DNA of 64,000 nt from Porphyromonas uenonis DSM 23387 = JCM 13868 (GCF_000482365.1 NZ_KI535306.1:124347-188346), one strand, 5' to 3'. Positions 36,623 to 45,322 are shown, counted from the first letter of the stretch. Numbers and translations are program-made. Notes: a model not told the origin generated them from the letters alone.

Positions 36623-37023
36623 ACGGGGAGTTTATCCGATTTGAAAAAGAAAAAAAACAAGCCCGGGGTATACCACGAGAAACAACCCCAAACTACCAGA
36701 GTCAACTAAAATCAGTATCTTTGAAAAGTCGAGACAACTCATTCTAGTTTGACGACGAAAACGATGTCAACCGACATCAGTTTCAGCAAAAAAACAGTCA
36801 ACCAATTTCAGGGAACGACAGGAATCAAATGAAACTTCGGAAGAATCAAAAAATAAGTCCGAAGAATTTGGTCATTTCCTAGGTAGCAAATCAGAAATAT
36901 CTACGGAGGAATTTGGGCAATTCCTAGGTAGGAAATAAAACGAGCTCATTTTTATGCGTCAGCCATGCGTGAGAAATTGCATTAGCGGGTGGAATGTACG
37001 TTCTGCAAAGCCTAATCGTAAAA

Positions 37024-37056
37024 TTTGTTTACATCGTAGCTTTTTTCCTATCTTTG
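37024..37056 (+). promoter_or_regulatory. Promoter of the LRR surface protein
   Basis: TTTG (37024-37027), 21 bp, TATCTTTG (37049-37056): a full match to the Bacteroidota consensus, 61 bp before the ATG at 37118. Confidence 0.75.
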
Positions 37057-37117
37057 CGAGTAGCATATCTAGAGGTTATTACGGTGACCTCATCTTTATT
37101 CACCCTTAAAGCGACAA

Positions 37118-40100
37118 ATGACTATGGCAAAAAATCACCTAGCATTTTATCGGCTAAGCAGTTCTATCTTCCTTAGCCTACTCCTACTCTTGACGTGTAG
37201 CTCAAGAGGGGGAGCAGAGCCCAAGCTACCTTTAGAGCGTACGGGCTACTTCTATCTCAATCATCACTACATAACTCGTGACATCTACGACAAGAAGGTT
37301 AGCATACCCGACTACCTCAGTGAGGGTAAGGCTGTTCTCGTAGAGCTGTGTGGTATATGGAGTGTCAATGGACAAGAGATCCACAAGCAGGGGATGCTCA
37401 AAAATCTATATGCAACCTATGGTCCCGAGGGTACTAAGGAACTAGAGGTGATATGGGTTAATACAGACAGCACGACACTGGAGGAGATACAGGGTTCCTC
37501 ATACTGGGGTAATGGATTTGACTGGACAGATGGAGGCACTATCCCATATCCTATTCTAAACACAAGTAGGTTTAGTCCTACTTATGGCTTCTTGTGGACT
37601 TATCTTCCTAAGTTTTACTTGATAGAGCCATCAGGCTGGTGCCTGGATGTCACAAAAATGCTGCTCAGCGAAGACATGAAGCCTGTGGAAAACTACAGTG
37701 CCATCATTCGAGAGCTACTAGATAAGCAAGTAGGAACCAAGTCTGCCCCAATCGTAGAGTCAATAGGAGGGGTTGAGACACTCTTTGTTGGTGAGACTGG
37801 ATACTTTGAGAGTCGCACTCGATACTGGGGTAACCTCACCTCCATTCAGTGGTCTGCTGACGGAACTACAGAAACATCAGATGCTAATACCTTTAGGCCT
37901 GTATGGTCTCAGCCAGGGATATACAAAGTGCGCGTGAAGGTCTCTAACGAATATGGCGATGCAACTAAAGAAATCTCCGTCACCGTGCTCGGAGACGAAG
38001 AGAAAGTGTCAACCTTCCCCACAAAGTTTGGATTTGACGACTCCAAAGTTCCGACGACCTGGCGTGTATATGATCAGGACGAAGACGGATACTGCTGGCT
38101 ACCCCTCGCCAAGGACCAAAAAGATCGTATCAGTGCCGAGATGCTATCGACTCTAGGCGGTCTAGGCGGTACTGCAGACGCTTTGGTCAGCTATAGCTAC
38201 TACATGACCCACTTTGACTTTGAGAACGAAGAGGGATTCGGCTTTTATCTAAAGCCAGAGGACTGGTTGATCACTCCCACTATAGTAATTCCTAAGGATG
38301 CAACCAAGGCTACGCTTAGCTATCTTGATGGTTACTTCTACACGGTAGAGAAAGAAGAGCGCGTTGATGGTTACAAGGTTTTACTATCTGAAAGTGGTAT
38401 AGCTCCAGAAGATTTTAAAGTAACGCTATTCAATAAGCCAACCATAGAATCTAGTAAAGATAAGACACCTGCCTTTGAGCGAAAAATAGACTTAACTGCC
38501 TACGCAGGCAAGAGTATTCGGATCGCTTTTGTCCATCCAGCTCGCTATAGCTACGAGGTGGGCACTGGGGTAATCATTGACGAGGTGACCGTAACCTCTG
38601 ATGGTCATAACCCTAGTACTCGCTACACGACGGACCAGCCGTATATAGAGCTCTCTACATCTCGCCAGTCTGGATCTTGGAGCTTTAACATTGATGCTTC
38701 CGAAGAGGCACAGAAGAGTTGCTGGGCTGATTTGAACGGGAACGGATCGTTTGATCCAGGAGAAGATGAGGGCTTTGACTTCCGATTCACCAATTATCGC
38801 AAAGAGATCGGGAGCCAAAAGCTACGCATCTACGGAGATTTGACTCGATTTGAGTGTAGCTTCCAGGAGATTACTGAGATCGACCTAAGTCATGCACCTC
38901 ACTTGACCACCTTCGTGTCAAACTACAACAAGGGCTTGACCCAGTTAGATCTCTCACACAACGAGGAGCTAATCAAGCTTGAGGCATATGGCAATGGACT
39001 GACTGACCTAACCCTCGGACGTAAGCCCCAGCTCAAGACCCTAGATCTCAACAGCAATGCTCTGACGAGCCTAGACCTTCATGAGGCTCCCCTGCTAGAG
39101 CGTGTTGACTGCTTTGGCAATTGTATTGAAGCCAAGGAGGCGCACCTTCTTGTCACTTCGCTCGTAGACAAGACAGCTGACCACCCAGGTAAGCTATTCT
39201 TCGTCAACACCACCTACGGTAAGGAAAAGAATCAGATCCTTGTCTCAGATGTCCTCTTAGCACAGAGCAAGCACTGGTCCGTCACAGACTTCAATGCCTC
39301 TAAGCCGTACAAGGGAATCGACAATACTCGCTACACGACCGAGCTACCCGCCATCACGCTAAAGGCTCAAGAAGCTACAGGAGAGTGGCACTTACAGATT
39401 AAGGTTGCAGAGGGCGAGGCTAGAGACTCTGTATGGCTTGACCTCAACGACAACAAGCTCTTTGACTTTGGCGAAGAGCTGACAGAGGATATCCTGCAAA
39501 ATGGTTGGACAGCCCCCAGGAGCACTACCTCTGTGACTCTCTATGGAGCTGTCAATCAGATCAAATGTCAGGAGAATAAGCTCACTGAGATCGACTGCTC
39601 GGCAAACAATCGTCTAGAGCTCCTCGACTGTAGCAAGAACCTCATCTCCAAGATGACCCTCGGAGCACAGCCTAACCTAAAGGAGCTTTACTGCTATCAG
39701 AACCAGCTACAAGAGATAGACCTATCTCAATTACCTAATATCACAAGTCTATCTCTGAATAACAACAAATTCACCACCTTGGATCTCTCTAACAACACCA
39801 AGCTCAAGGTACTTATGCTGTCTGACAATGAGGTAAGCACGCTAGATCTTTCCAAGCTCACCGAGCTAGTCTTCTTTGCTTGCAACGATAATAAGGTCAC
39901 CTCCTTAGACCTCTCTAAGCAGGTCAAGCTAGAGACCTTATACTGCGTTGGTAACAAGCTTAACACGCTTGATCTATCTGCGCTACAAGAGCTTCTAACC
40001 CTCTCCTGTGAAAACAACGAGTTAACCGCTCTTGACCTCTCAGCGAACAAAAAGCTAGAAGCTCTCTACTGCTACGAAAATGCCATCTCAGCATCTTCAA

Positions 40101-40519
40101 TGAAGAAGCTCTTCACCACCCTATCCGATAGGAGTGGCAAGACTCAAGGCAAACTCTATGCAATCAATAGCGCAAAAGCCTCCGAGCGCAATGGTTATAA
40201 CCTTGAAGATATAGCCATCGCCACGGCTAAGAACTGGCAGGTAAACGACTACAAGGGTGGAGCCAATGGAGGTACTAACCCGCTCGCTCTAGAGATCGTT
40301 ACAACTCCTGGACAGATCATACCTCAAATATCTCAAGGGTGGCTCACGCTCTCAAGTGTTGAGCCCCACACTCTGGCCAAGCTATACACAGCAGATGGAC
40401 TCTTGGTACGAGAGGGTAAAACGGGCTACGATGGGGTACTACGCCTAGACGTGAGTGCGCTAGATGCTGGGAACTACATCCTTGCTATAGGACAAGTTAC
40501 CCTGAAGGTCGTACTCTGA
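37118..40519 (+). CDS. InlJ-like leucine-rich-repeat surface protein, probably type IX secreted
   Basis: 1133 aa; ATG 37124 (MAKNHLAF) is an alternative start. Domains in order: signal peptide (to about 33); thioredoxin-like domain (about 40-200) with a degenerate active site, VELCGIWSVNGQE; PKD-like domain (about 210-290, VSNEYGDATKEISVTVLG); a cleaved-adhesin/gingipain-type domain (about 300-510, FGFDDSKVPTTWRVYDQDEDGYCW); then two leucine-rich blocks (about 590-690 and 815-980) with LTSLDLSxNxxL repeats of about 21 residues. The C-terminal 70 residues resemble a T9SS type A sorting domain, ending KVVL. Relatives such as P. gingivalis InlJ act in adhesion and biofilm. Confidence 0.85.
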   Translation: MTMAKNHLAFYRLSSSIFLSLLLLLTCSSRGGAEPKLPLERTGYFYLNHHYITRDIYDKKVSIPDYLSEGKAVLVELCGIWSVNGQEIHKQGMLKNLYATYGPEGTKELEVIWVNTDSTTLEEIQGSSYWGNGFDWTDGGTIPYPILNTSRFSPTYGFLWTYLPKFYLIEPSGWCLDVTKMLLSEDMKPVENYSAIIRELLDKQVGTKSAPIVESIGGVETLFVGETGYFESRTRYWGNLTSIQWSADGTTETSDANTFRPVWSQPGIYKVRVKVSNEYGDATKEISVTVLGDEEKVSTFPTKFGFDDSKVPTTWRVYDQDEDGYCWLPLAKDQKDRISAEMLSTLGGLGGTADALVSYSYYMTHFDFENEEGFGFYLKPEDWLITPTIVIPKDATKATLSYLDGYFYTVEKEERVDGYKVLLSESGIAPEDFKVTLFNKPTIESSKDKTPAFERKIDLTAYAGKSIRIAFVHPARYSYEVGTGVIIDEVTVTSDGHNPSTRYTTDQPYIELSTSRQSGSWSFNIDASEEAQKSCWADLNGNGSFDPGEDEGFDFRFTNYRKEIGSQKLRIYGDLTRFECSFQEITEIDLSHAPHLTTFVSNYNKGLTQLDLSHNEELIKLEAYGNGLTDLTLGRKPQLKTLDLNSNALTSLDLHEAPLLERVDCFGNCIEAKEAHLLVTSLVDKTADHPGKLFFVNTTYGKEKNQILVSDVLLAQSKHWSVTDFNASKPYKGIDNTRYTTELPAITLKAQEATGEWHLQIKVAEGEARDSVWLDLNDNKLFDFGEELTEDILQNGWTAPRSTTSVTLYGAVNQIKCQENKLTEIDCSANNRLELLDCSKNLISKMTLGAQPNLKELYCYQNQLQEIDLSQLPNITSLSLNNNKFTTLDLSNNTKLKVLMLSDNEVSTLDLSKLTELVFFACNDNKVTSLDLSKQVKLETLYCVGNKLNTLDLSALQELLTLSCENNELTALDLSANKKLEALYCYENAISASSMKKLFTTLSDRSGKTQGKLYAINSAKASERNGYNLEDIAIATAKNWQVNDYKGGANGGTNPLALEIVTTPGQIIPQISQGWLTLSSVEPHTLAKLYTADGLLVREGKTGYDGVLRLDVSALDAGNYILAIGQVTLKVVL

Positions 40520-40600
40520 TACGAGATTGAAAGGACCAGACAGTAAAGTGGAGACGATTAGGATCCACTACTGTCCAATATAATCTCAAACAACACGATT

Positions 40601-40636
40601 AAGGGCTGATTTCTCTAATGGGGATCAGCCCTTTTT
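40601..40636 (+). terminator. Terminator of the LRR gene
   Basis: 10-bp stem AAGGGCTGAT/ATCAGCCCTT with a 13-nt loop, followed by TTTC, 81 bp after the stop. Confidence 0.8.
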
Positions 40637-40689
40637 CAGTTTCTCACAAAAAGGGAGCTTGAGCAAGCAAAGCCAGATGGGAGAGAATC

Positions 40690-40825
40690 GAGATTTCTTC
40701 GGAGCTATGGTTTCATTCTTCCGAAGTTTCATTTCATTCTTCGGAAGTTTTGTTTCGTTCTTCCGAAGAATTTGTCGTTTGCTCCGTGGGGATTGCTGAT
40801 TATCTCCGTGGAGATCGCTTTTTTG
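40690..40825. repeat. Palindromic array (CTTCGGAAG / CTCCGTGGAGAT units)
   Basis: In the 376-bp gap 40520-40895, TTCTTCGGAAG-type units occur four times about 21-23 bp apart (TTCCGAAGTTTCATTTCATT and variants), followed by two CTCCGTGGGGAT/CTCCGTGGAGAT units. An open frame across it is an artefact of the repeat. No gene is seen. Confidence 0.75.
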
Positions 40826-40837
40826 AGCGAATGACAT

Positions 40838-40869
40838 TTTGGCAGATTCCTTTTTTTGTGCTATATTTG
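40838..40869 (+). promoter_or_regulatory. Promoter of the first YGTPT lipoprotein
   Basis: TTTG (40838-40841), 20 bp, TATATTTG (40862-40869), ending 26 bp before ATG 40896. Confidence 0.75.
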
Positions 40870-40895
40870 CCGCTGTATCAGTAATGCCTCACAAT

Positions 40896-41354
40896 ATGAA
40901 AAGAGTTTATCTATCCGTACGCTCGCTCCTATCCGCTGGAGCCGCTCTCCTACTTGGCTGGCTAGGCTTCTCTAGTTGCTCGGAAACTCCTGATTCTGGG
41001 AAGGTTGAGTATGGCACGCCCACAGTCGATTACGAGTTTAAGGTGCGCGTCACCGACCAAGACGCCAAGCCTGTCGAGGGTCTTCAGGTAGACCTGCCCC
41101 ATAGCGATGGAGACAAAAAGGAACTCACCGATGCTCAGGGCAATGCGGAGCTAGATGGTAGCTACATGGGCTCCCGCAGGGATCATCAGGTGGTCCTAGA
41201 GGTGAAGGACATCGATGGCGAGAAGAATGGCGTCGTCGCAGACAAGCAAGTGACCGTAGAGGTCAAGAAGAGCGACTTCGTCAGCAAAGGCTCCGGGAAC
41301 TGGAACGAAGGCAAGGTTAAGAAAGAGATAGAGATCCAAGTGGAGCGCAAGTAA
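40896..41354 (+). CDS. Putative lipoprotein of an rSAM/lipoprotein system, copy 1
   Basis: 152 aa from ATG 40896; an upstream frame to 40839 overlaps the promoter and is rejected. The signal peptide ends in GFSSC, giving lipidated Cys28. The motif EYGTPT (38-43) follows the lipid anchor, then a beta-rich domain with a carboxypeptidase-regulatory/CnaB-like look (FKVRVTDQDAKPVEGLQVDLP, ELTDAQGNAELDG). It resembles the small lipoproteins that accompany a TIGR04133-type radical SAM protein in Bacteroidota. The function is not known. Nearly identical at DNA level over most of its length to the next gene. Confidence 0.8.
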   Translation: MKRVYLSVRSLLSAGAALLLGWLGFSSCSETPDSGKVEYGTPTVDYEFKVRVTDQDAKPVEGLQVDLPHSDGDKKELTDAQGNAELDGSYMGSRRDHQVVLEVKDIDGEKNGVVADKQVTVEVKKSDFVSKGSGNWNEGKVKKEIEIQVERK

Positions 41355-41393
41355 CCTGGTCTAAGTTTACTGTGCGCCTTCCATAAATTGTAT

Positions 41394-41401
41394 TACATTT
41401 G
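41394..41401 (+). promoter_or_regulatory. -7 box before the second YGTPT lipoprotein
   Basis: TACATTTG ends 24 bp before ATG 41426; the -33 element is weak. It suggests that copy 2 has its own promoter. Confidence 0.5.
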
Positions 41402-41425
41402 TCGTAGTATCAAAGCGACCACACT

Positions 41426-41875
41426 ATGAAAAGAGTTTATCTATCCGTACGCTCGCTCCTATCCGCTGGAGCCTCCCTCCTACTCGGCTGGCTGGGATTC
41501 GCCAGCTGTGATAGCATCGGAATGGAAGAGTATGGCACGCCCACAGTCGATTATGAGTTCAAGGTGCGCGTGACGGACCAAGACGCCAAGCCTGTCGAGG
41601 GGCTTCAGGTAGACCTACCCGATGGCCGTGGAGACGAAAAGGAGCTCACCGATGCTCAGGGCAAAGCTGAGCTAGACGGGAGCTACACAGGCTTTCACAG
41701 AGATCATCAGGTGGTCCTAGAGGTGAAGGACATCGATGGCGAGAAGAATGGTGTCGTCACAGACAAACAAGTGACCGTAGAGGTCAAGAAGAGCGACTTC
41801 GTCAGCAAAGGCTCTGGGAACTGGAACGAAGGCAAGGTTAAGAAGGATATAGAGATCCAAGTGGAGCGCAAGTAA
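41426..41875 (+). CDS. Putative lipoprotein of an rSAM/lipoprotein system, copy 2
   Basis: 149 aa. Signal peptide identical in its first 16 residues to copy 1, with lipobox GFASC (Cys28); EYGTPT at 35-40; then the same beta-rich domain. Differences to copy 1 cluster between the Cys and YGTPT and in the loops after VDLP and DGSY. The C-terminal 50 residues (VVLEVKDIDGEKNGVV...) are almost unchanged. A recent tandem duplication is inferred. Confidence 0.8.
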   Translation: MKRVYLSVRSLLSAGASLLLGWLGFASCDSIGMEEYGTPTVDYEFKVRVTDQDAKPVEGLQVDLPDGRGDEKELTDAQGKAELDGSYTGFHRDHQVVLEVKDIDGEKNGVVTDKQVTVEVKKSDFVSKGSGNWNEGKVKKDIEIQVERK

Positions 41876-41916
41876 CCTCTGTAGATCCTCTATCCTCACT
41901 CTACTATATATAGTGT

Positions 41917-42174
41917 ATGAAGCGAAAGCTCTCAAATATCATTTCTAATCTAATCGCAGGCACGCTGCTTGCGCTGATCGGTTGCTTGGGGTTCTCCAGC
42001 TGTAAGACACGTGCTACACAGAGGACGAGTGAGAGTAGCAAGTCGGAGCAGCCCGACACGACAACGCTCGCCAAGCCTAGCCCTAGACCAGACGGTATGG
42101 GCATGGTGATGTATGGCACGCCTACGACGATGTTTGAGCCGAAGCAGATCATAGAGCCGGAGAAGCCAGAGTGA
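41917..42174 (+). CDS. Short YGTPT lipoprotein, copy 3 (motif near C-terminus)
   Basis: 85 aa. Signal peptide with lipobox GFSSC (Cys29), a polar Ser/Thr/Pro linker (30-62), then MYGTPTTMFEPK (65-76) close to the C-terminus. It lacks the beta-rich domain of copies 1 and 2, so the shared parts are only the anchor and the YGTPT motif. It starts 41 bp after copy 2 and ends 23 bp before the radical SAM gene, so it is the lipoprotein most tightly linked to the enzyme. Confidence 0.78.
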   Translation: MKRKLSNIISNLIAGTLLALIGCLGFSSCKTRATQRTSESSKSEQPDTTTLAKPSPRPDGMGMVMYGTPTTMFEPKQIIEPEKPE

Positions 42175-42197
42175 ACTAGAGATTGTGGTCTCATCGA

Positions 42198-43337
42198 ATG
42201 AAACTAAGCAAGCATAAGTCCATCGGGCAGACGCTCCTACGTCCAGCATTCAAGCAGCGGATAGCCCTTGACCTGCATCGTGTCCTGCAGGCGGATAATG
42301 TGCGTCGGCACCCGATGACGACACTCTTCTGGGAGTGTACGCTACGCTGCAACCTGCACTGCGGGCACTGCGGTAGCGACTGTCGCGTGGAGAGCGGTGT
42401 CGATGAACTGTCGGTCGCTGACTTTATCCATATTATTGACGGGCTGACGCCTCACGTCGATCCCAACAAGCTACTGGTCATCTTCACGGGTGGCGAGGCG
42501 CTCGTGCGGCAAGACATTGAGGAGGCGGGGCTAGCCCTCTACCGTCGTGGTTACCCGTGGGGCATCGTGACCAATGGGATGCTCCTCGACACGCAGCGCC
42601 TAGAGAGCTTGCGCCGTGCTGGACTACACACAGCGACGGTGAGCCTAGATGGCTTTGCCGAGGCGCACAACGCTTTGCGAGGGCATCCACTCAGCTACGA
42701 ACGAGCTTGGCGGGCTATCCAGCTACTCACGCAGGCCGAGGACTTGGTCTGGGATGTGGTGACTTGTGTCAATCCGATGAACTTTGACTCGCTCCCCGCC
42801 TTTCGCCAGCAACTGATTGATGCGGGTGTGAAGCGGTGGAGACTCTTCTCCATCTTCCCCGTGGGGCGCGCTGCGGAGAATAAGCAGCTCCAGCTCTCCG
42901 ACAGTCAGTACTACCAGATGATGCAGTTTATCATCGAGACGAATGAGGCTGGAGAAATCGAGGCGCAGTATGGGTGTGAGGGCTATCTGGGCGCCTTCGA
43001 GGGGCGCACGCGCAAGCAGTTTTACCAATGCCGTGCTGGCGTGAATGTCGCCTCTATCCTGTGCGACGGCTCTATCAGCGCCTGCCCGAGTATTCGCTTT
43101 GACCACAAGCAGGGCAACATACATCACGACGACCTGTGGCAGGTGTGGGAGGAGCGCTTCGAGAGTTACCGTGATCGCTCGTGGGCTAAGACAGGGCCCT
43201 GTGCCGATTGTAAAAGCTGGAAGTACTGTCTGGGCAATGGTATGCACCTACGAGACGACGAAGGCAAGCTCCTCGTCTGCCATCTCCAGCGTCTTGAAGC
43301 GGGTGCCGAGGCGCTGCATGCCTCTGGGGGTAAATGA
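42198..43337 (+). CDS. Radical SAM/SPASM protein of the rSAM/lipoprotein system
   Basis: 379 aa from ATG 42198 (MKLSKHKSIG); a longer start at 42183 is possible. The radical SAM Fe4S4 site is C51-x3-C55-x2-C58 within WECTLRCNLHCGHCGSDC. Next come FTGGEALVR (96-104) and the TIM-barrel core. A C-terminal SPASM-like region with Cys278, 289, 296, 335, 338, 344 and 361 could hold auxiliary clusters, as in peptide-modifying enzymes. It fits the TIGR04133-type family found beside small lipoproteins. Modification of the YGTPT lipoproteins is inferred from linkage only. It overlaps queG by 4 bp. Confidence 0.88.
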   Translation: MKLSKHKSIGQTLLRPAFKQRIALDLHRVLQADNVRRHPMTTLFWECTLRCNLHCGHCGSDCRVESGVDELSVADFIHIIDGLTPHVDPNKLLVIFTGGEALVRQDIEEAGLALYRRGYPWGIVTNGMLLDTQRLESLRRAGLHTATVSLDGFAEAHNALRGHPLSYERAWRAIQLLTQAEDLVWDVVTCVNPMNFDSLPAFRQQLIDAGVKRWRLFSIFPVGRAAENKQLQLSDSQYYQMMQFIIETNEAGEIEAQYGCEGYLGAFEGRTRKQFYQCRAGVNVASILCDGSISACPSIRFDHKQGNIHHDDLWQVWEERFESYRDRSWAKTGPCADCKSWKYCLGNGMHLRDDEGKLLVCHLQRLEAGAEALHASGGK

Positions 43338-44290
43338 CCCAACAATCGCTATCACCGACGGAGCTTATCGTTCGCTATGCACACGATGAGCTACATTTGA
43401 GCGCTGTAGGCTTAGCAGCTGCAGGAGCCGTCCCGCCTGATGTGTGGGAGGCTTATCAGCAGACGGTCACGGGAGATGCTTACGCTGGGCTAGACTACCT
43501 GCAGCGCTATGATGATGTTCGCTCAGATCCTCGCAAGTTGCTGCCCGAGGCTCAGTCGATCATTGTCGTGGCGCAGAGCTATTACCCACCAGTCAAGCAA
43601 CCGCTAGAGGCTCCCCAAGTAGCTTACTACGCCTACGGACGCGACTACCACAAGGTGGTACGCAAGAAGCTGGAGCGTCTCCTCGCTTTCATTCAGTCAG
43701 AGGTGGATCAGAGCGCCACGGGGCGTGTCTGCTGCGACACGGCTCCGCTACTGGAGCGCTACTGGATCATGCAGAGCGGGCTCGCCTATCAGGGTCGCTC
43801 GAAGATGATGATCATACCTAAGCTGGGCACATTCTTTATCTATGGCTTCCTCGTTGTCTCTCTGCCTTTGGAGTACGGTACGGTGATAGATAGGAACTAC
43901 TGCGGTCGCTGTCGAAGATGTATCGACCATTGTCCTGGAGGCGCTTTGCAGGCTGACGGCACCTTCCGAGCGGATCGTTGTCTGAGCTACCTGACGATCG
44001 AGCATCGGGGCGCTTGGACGGAGGGTGTCGCTGAGCGACTAGGCAATAGGTTCTTCGGCTGTGACGTTTGTCAGACTGTTTGCCCGCACAATGCACACTG
44101 CGCACCGCACGACGAACCAGACTTTATGATCCGCCCCGCCATTGCCCAGCTGACCTATGAGCAGCTGGCAAACTTTACCCCCGAACTCTACGAAACGCTA
44201 ACGATAGGCTCCTCAATGCGACGATGCGCCTACGAGGACCTCCTCCGCAATGTCGAGGCGGTCTTAGCCAATCACACGACTACCCTATGA
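43334..44290 (+). CDS. queG: Epoxyqueuosine reductase
   Basis: 318-aa cobalamin-dependent Fe-S enzyme for the last step of queuosine synthesis in tRNA. Two 4Fe-4S motifs are complete: CGRCRRCIDHCPGGAL and CDVCQTVCPHN. N-terminal substrate/cobalamin domain with YAYGRDYHKVVRKKL. The C-terminal HEAT-like extension of some homologues is absent, which is normal for the short form. Start overlaps the radical SAM stop (ATGA); its stop overlaps the transporter start. Its need for cobalamin fits the corrin genes nearby, and queA lies at 60312. Confidence 0.95.
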   Translation: MTQQSLSPTELIVRYAHDELHLSAVGLAAAGAVPPDVWEAYQQTVTGDAYAGLDYLQRYDDVRSDPRKLLPEAQSIIVVAQSYYPPVKQPLEAPQVAYYAYGRDYHKVVRKKLERLLAFIQSEVDQSATGRVCCDTAPLLERYWIMQSGLAYQGRSKMMIIPKLGTFFIYGFLVVSLPLEYGTVIDRNYCGRCRRCIDHCPGGALQADGTFRADRCLSYLTIEHRGAWTEGVAERLGNRFFGCDVCQTVCPHNAHCAPHDEPDFMIRPAIAQLTYEQLANFTPELYETLTIGSSMRRCAYEDLLRNVEAVLANHTTTL

Positions 44291-45243
44291 CTAGACACTA
44301 TAATATAGCAGACCTGCGAGGGCGCTTCATGCGTCGACTCAAAGATTACGGTCTCCCCCTCTCCATACTGATCGGCATCGTGGGCTATCGCCCGCTCTCC
44401 ACGCTGAGCCCCGCCATCCCCTACATGCTGATGCTGATGCTCTTCTTTAGCTTTCTCAAGCTTACGCCTAGAGACTTGCGCATACGCCCCATTCACTTTC
44501 TCCTTCAGTTCATACAGATCGTACTAGCAGTGGGTGGCTACCTGCTGGTGCGCTACTCGGGCATCTCCGAGAGCACGCTCCTCGCTGAGGGACTGATGAT
44601 CTGCTTCTTCTGTCCCGCAGCCTCCGCATCGCCCGTGGTCATCGGCTTCCTCGGAGGGAATGTCGCCCTTGGCACGACCTATGTCCTGCTGACCAGCGTG
44701 GGGGTCATCGCCTTGGCACCGCTTCTGCTGGGCTTTTTCGGCAGTGGTGCGATGGACTACGGAGCCACCTTTGTCCAAATCTTCTACCGTGTGCTACCGG
44801 TCATCACACTGCCCCTACTCCTCGCCTGGACCGTCCGCTATGGAGCCAAGCCCGCTTATCGTCTGCTCACGAAGATTCCCTCGGCGAGCTTCTGGGTCTG
44901 GCTCCTTTGTCTCTCGCTCATCATGGCCAATACGGTATACTTCATCGCTGAGGAGCCACGAGAGATGATTCCGACGATGATCCTCCTCGGTGTGATGGGT
45001 CTGATCGCCTGCATCGTTCAGTTTGTCCTCGGCAAGTGGCTCAGCAAGCGAGTCCTCGGCGAGAGCATCACGCTCGGGCAGAGCTTAGGACAGAAGAACT
45101 CGACCATCGCCATCTGGCTAGCGCAGAGCTACCTCAACCCGCTCTCCTCCGTCGCTATGGCCGCCTACTCTATCTGGCAAAACCTCCTCAACGCTTACCA
45201 GATACACCAAGCGACGAAGCGCTCGGGCAAAAAGCAATCGTAA
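44287..45243 (+). CDS. BASS-family (bile acid:sodium symporter-like) transporter
   Basis: 318-aa membrane protein with about nine to ten helices. It resembles the BASS family: the CFFCPAASASPVVIGFLGGNVALGTTYVLLTSVGVIALAPLLLG region and the second crossover GQSLGQKNSTIAIWLAQSYLNPLSSVAMAAYSIWQN. The substrate is unknown. ATG 44287 overlaps the queG stop. The longer frame from 44224 lies inside queG and is rejected. Confidence 0.8.
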   Translation: MTRHYNIADLRGRFMRRLKDYGLPLSILIGIVGYRPLSTLSPAIPYMLMLMLFFSFLKLTPRDLRIRPIHFLLQFIQIVLAVGGYLLVRYSGISESTLLAEGLMICFFCPAASASPVVIGFLGGNVALGTTYVLLTSVGVIALAPLLLGFFGSGAMDYGATFVQIFYRVLPVITLPLLLAWTVRYGAKPAYRLLTKIPSASFWVWLLCLSLIMANTVYFIAEEPREMIPTMILLGVMGLIACIVQFVLGKWLSKRVLGESITLGQSLGQKNSTIAIWLAQSYLNPLSSVAMAAYSIWQNLLNAYQIHQATKRSGKKQS

Positions 45244-45322
45244 AGACGAGCGACAGCCTGCGGTGCGGGCACGCCCTATTTGCGCACCAGACCGTATAGC
45301 CTGTCGGTATCGCTTATTTTGT

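Larger units (their letters stand above)
35057..36820 (+). mobile_element. IS3-family insertion sequence (1764 bp)
   Basis: Ends are imperfect 25-bp inverted repeats (20 of 25 match): TGTCTTACCCTGAAAAAAGT at the left and, inverted, TGTCGTTCCCTGAAATTGGT at the right (36796-36820), both continuing into TGACT. A 3-bp target duplication GGA is visible (35054-35056 and 36821-36823). It holds orfA and orfB plus about 335 bp of 3' non-coding DNA with a large hairpin. It seems intact. Confidence 0.92.
34853..36961. repeat. TGACGC-ended palindromic element, split by an IS3-family insertion
   Basis: Left end GGCTGACGCATGATAA (from 34851) and right end TTTTTATGCGTCAGCC (to 36963) are inverted repeats. 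The left arm (34853-35056) aligns almost base for base with 56970-57170, including GTCTAGAAGT, CTACGAGACCTCTCTGATTAC and the CCTACCTAGGAATT array. The right arm (36821-36961) matches the right part of that element. The IS at 35057-36820 interrupts it. Confidence 0.8.

Noticed and set aside
40625..40837. 70-aa minus-strand frame, and the plus-strand frame 63396-63860, both with RKNEMKL-like repeats
   Set aside because: Both are translations of the CTTCGGAAGAATGAAATGAA array. They lack a start region or promoter, and the second begins inside the ygbA-like gene.
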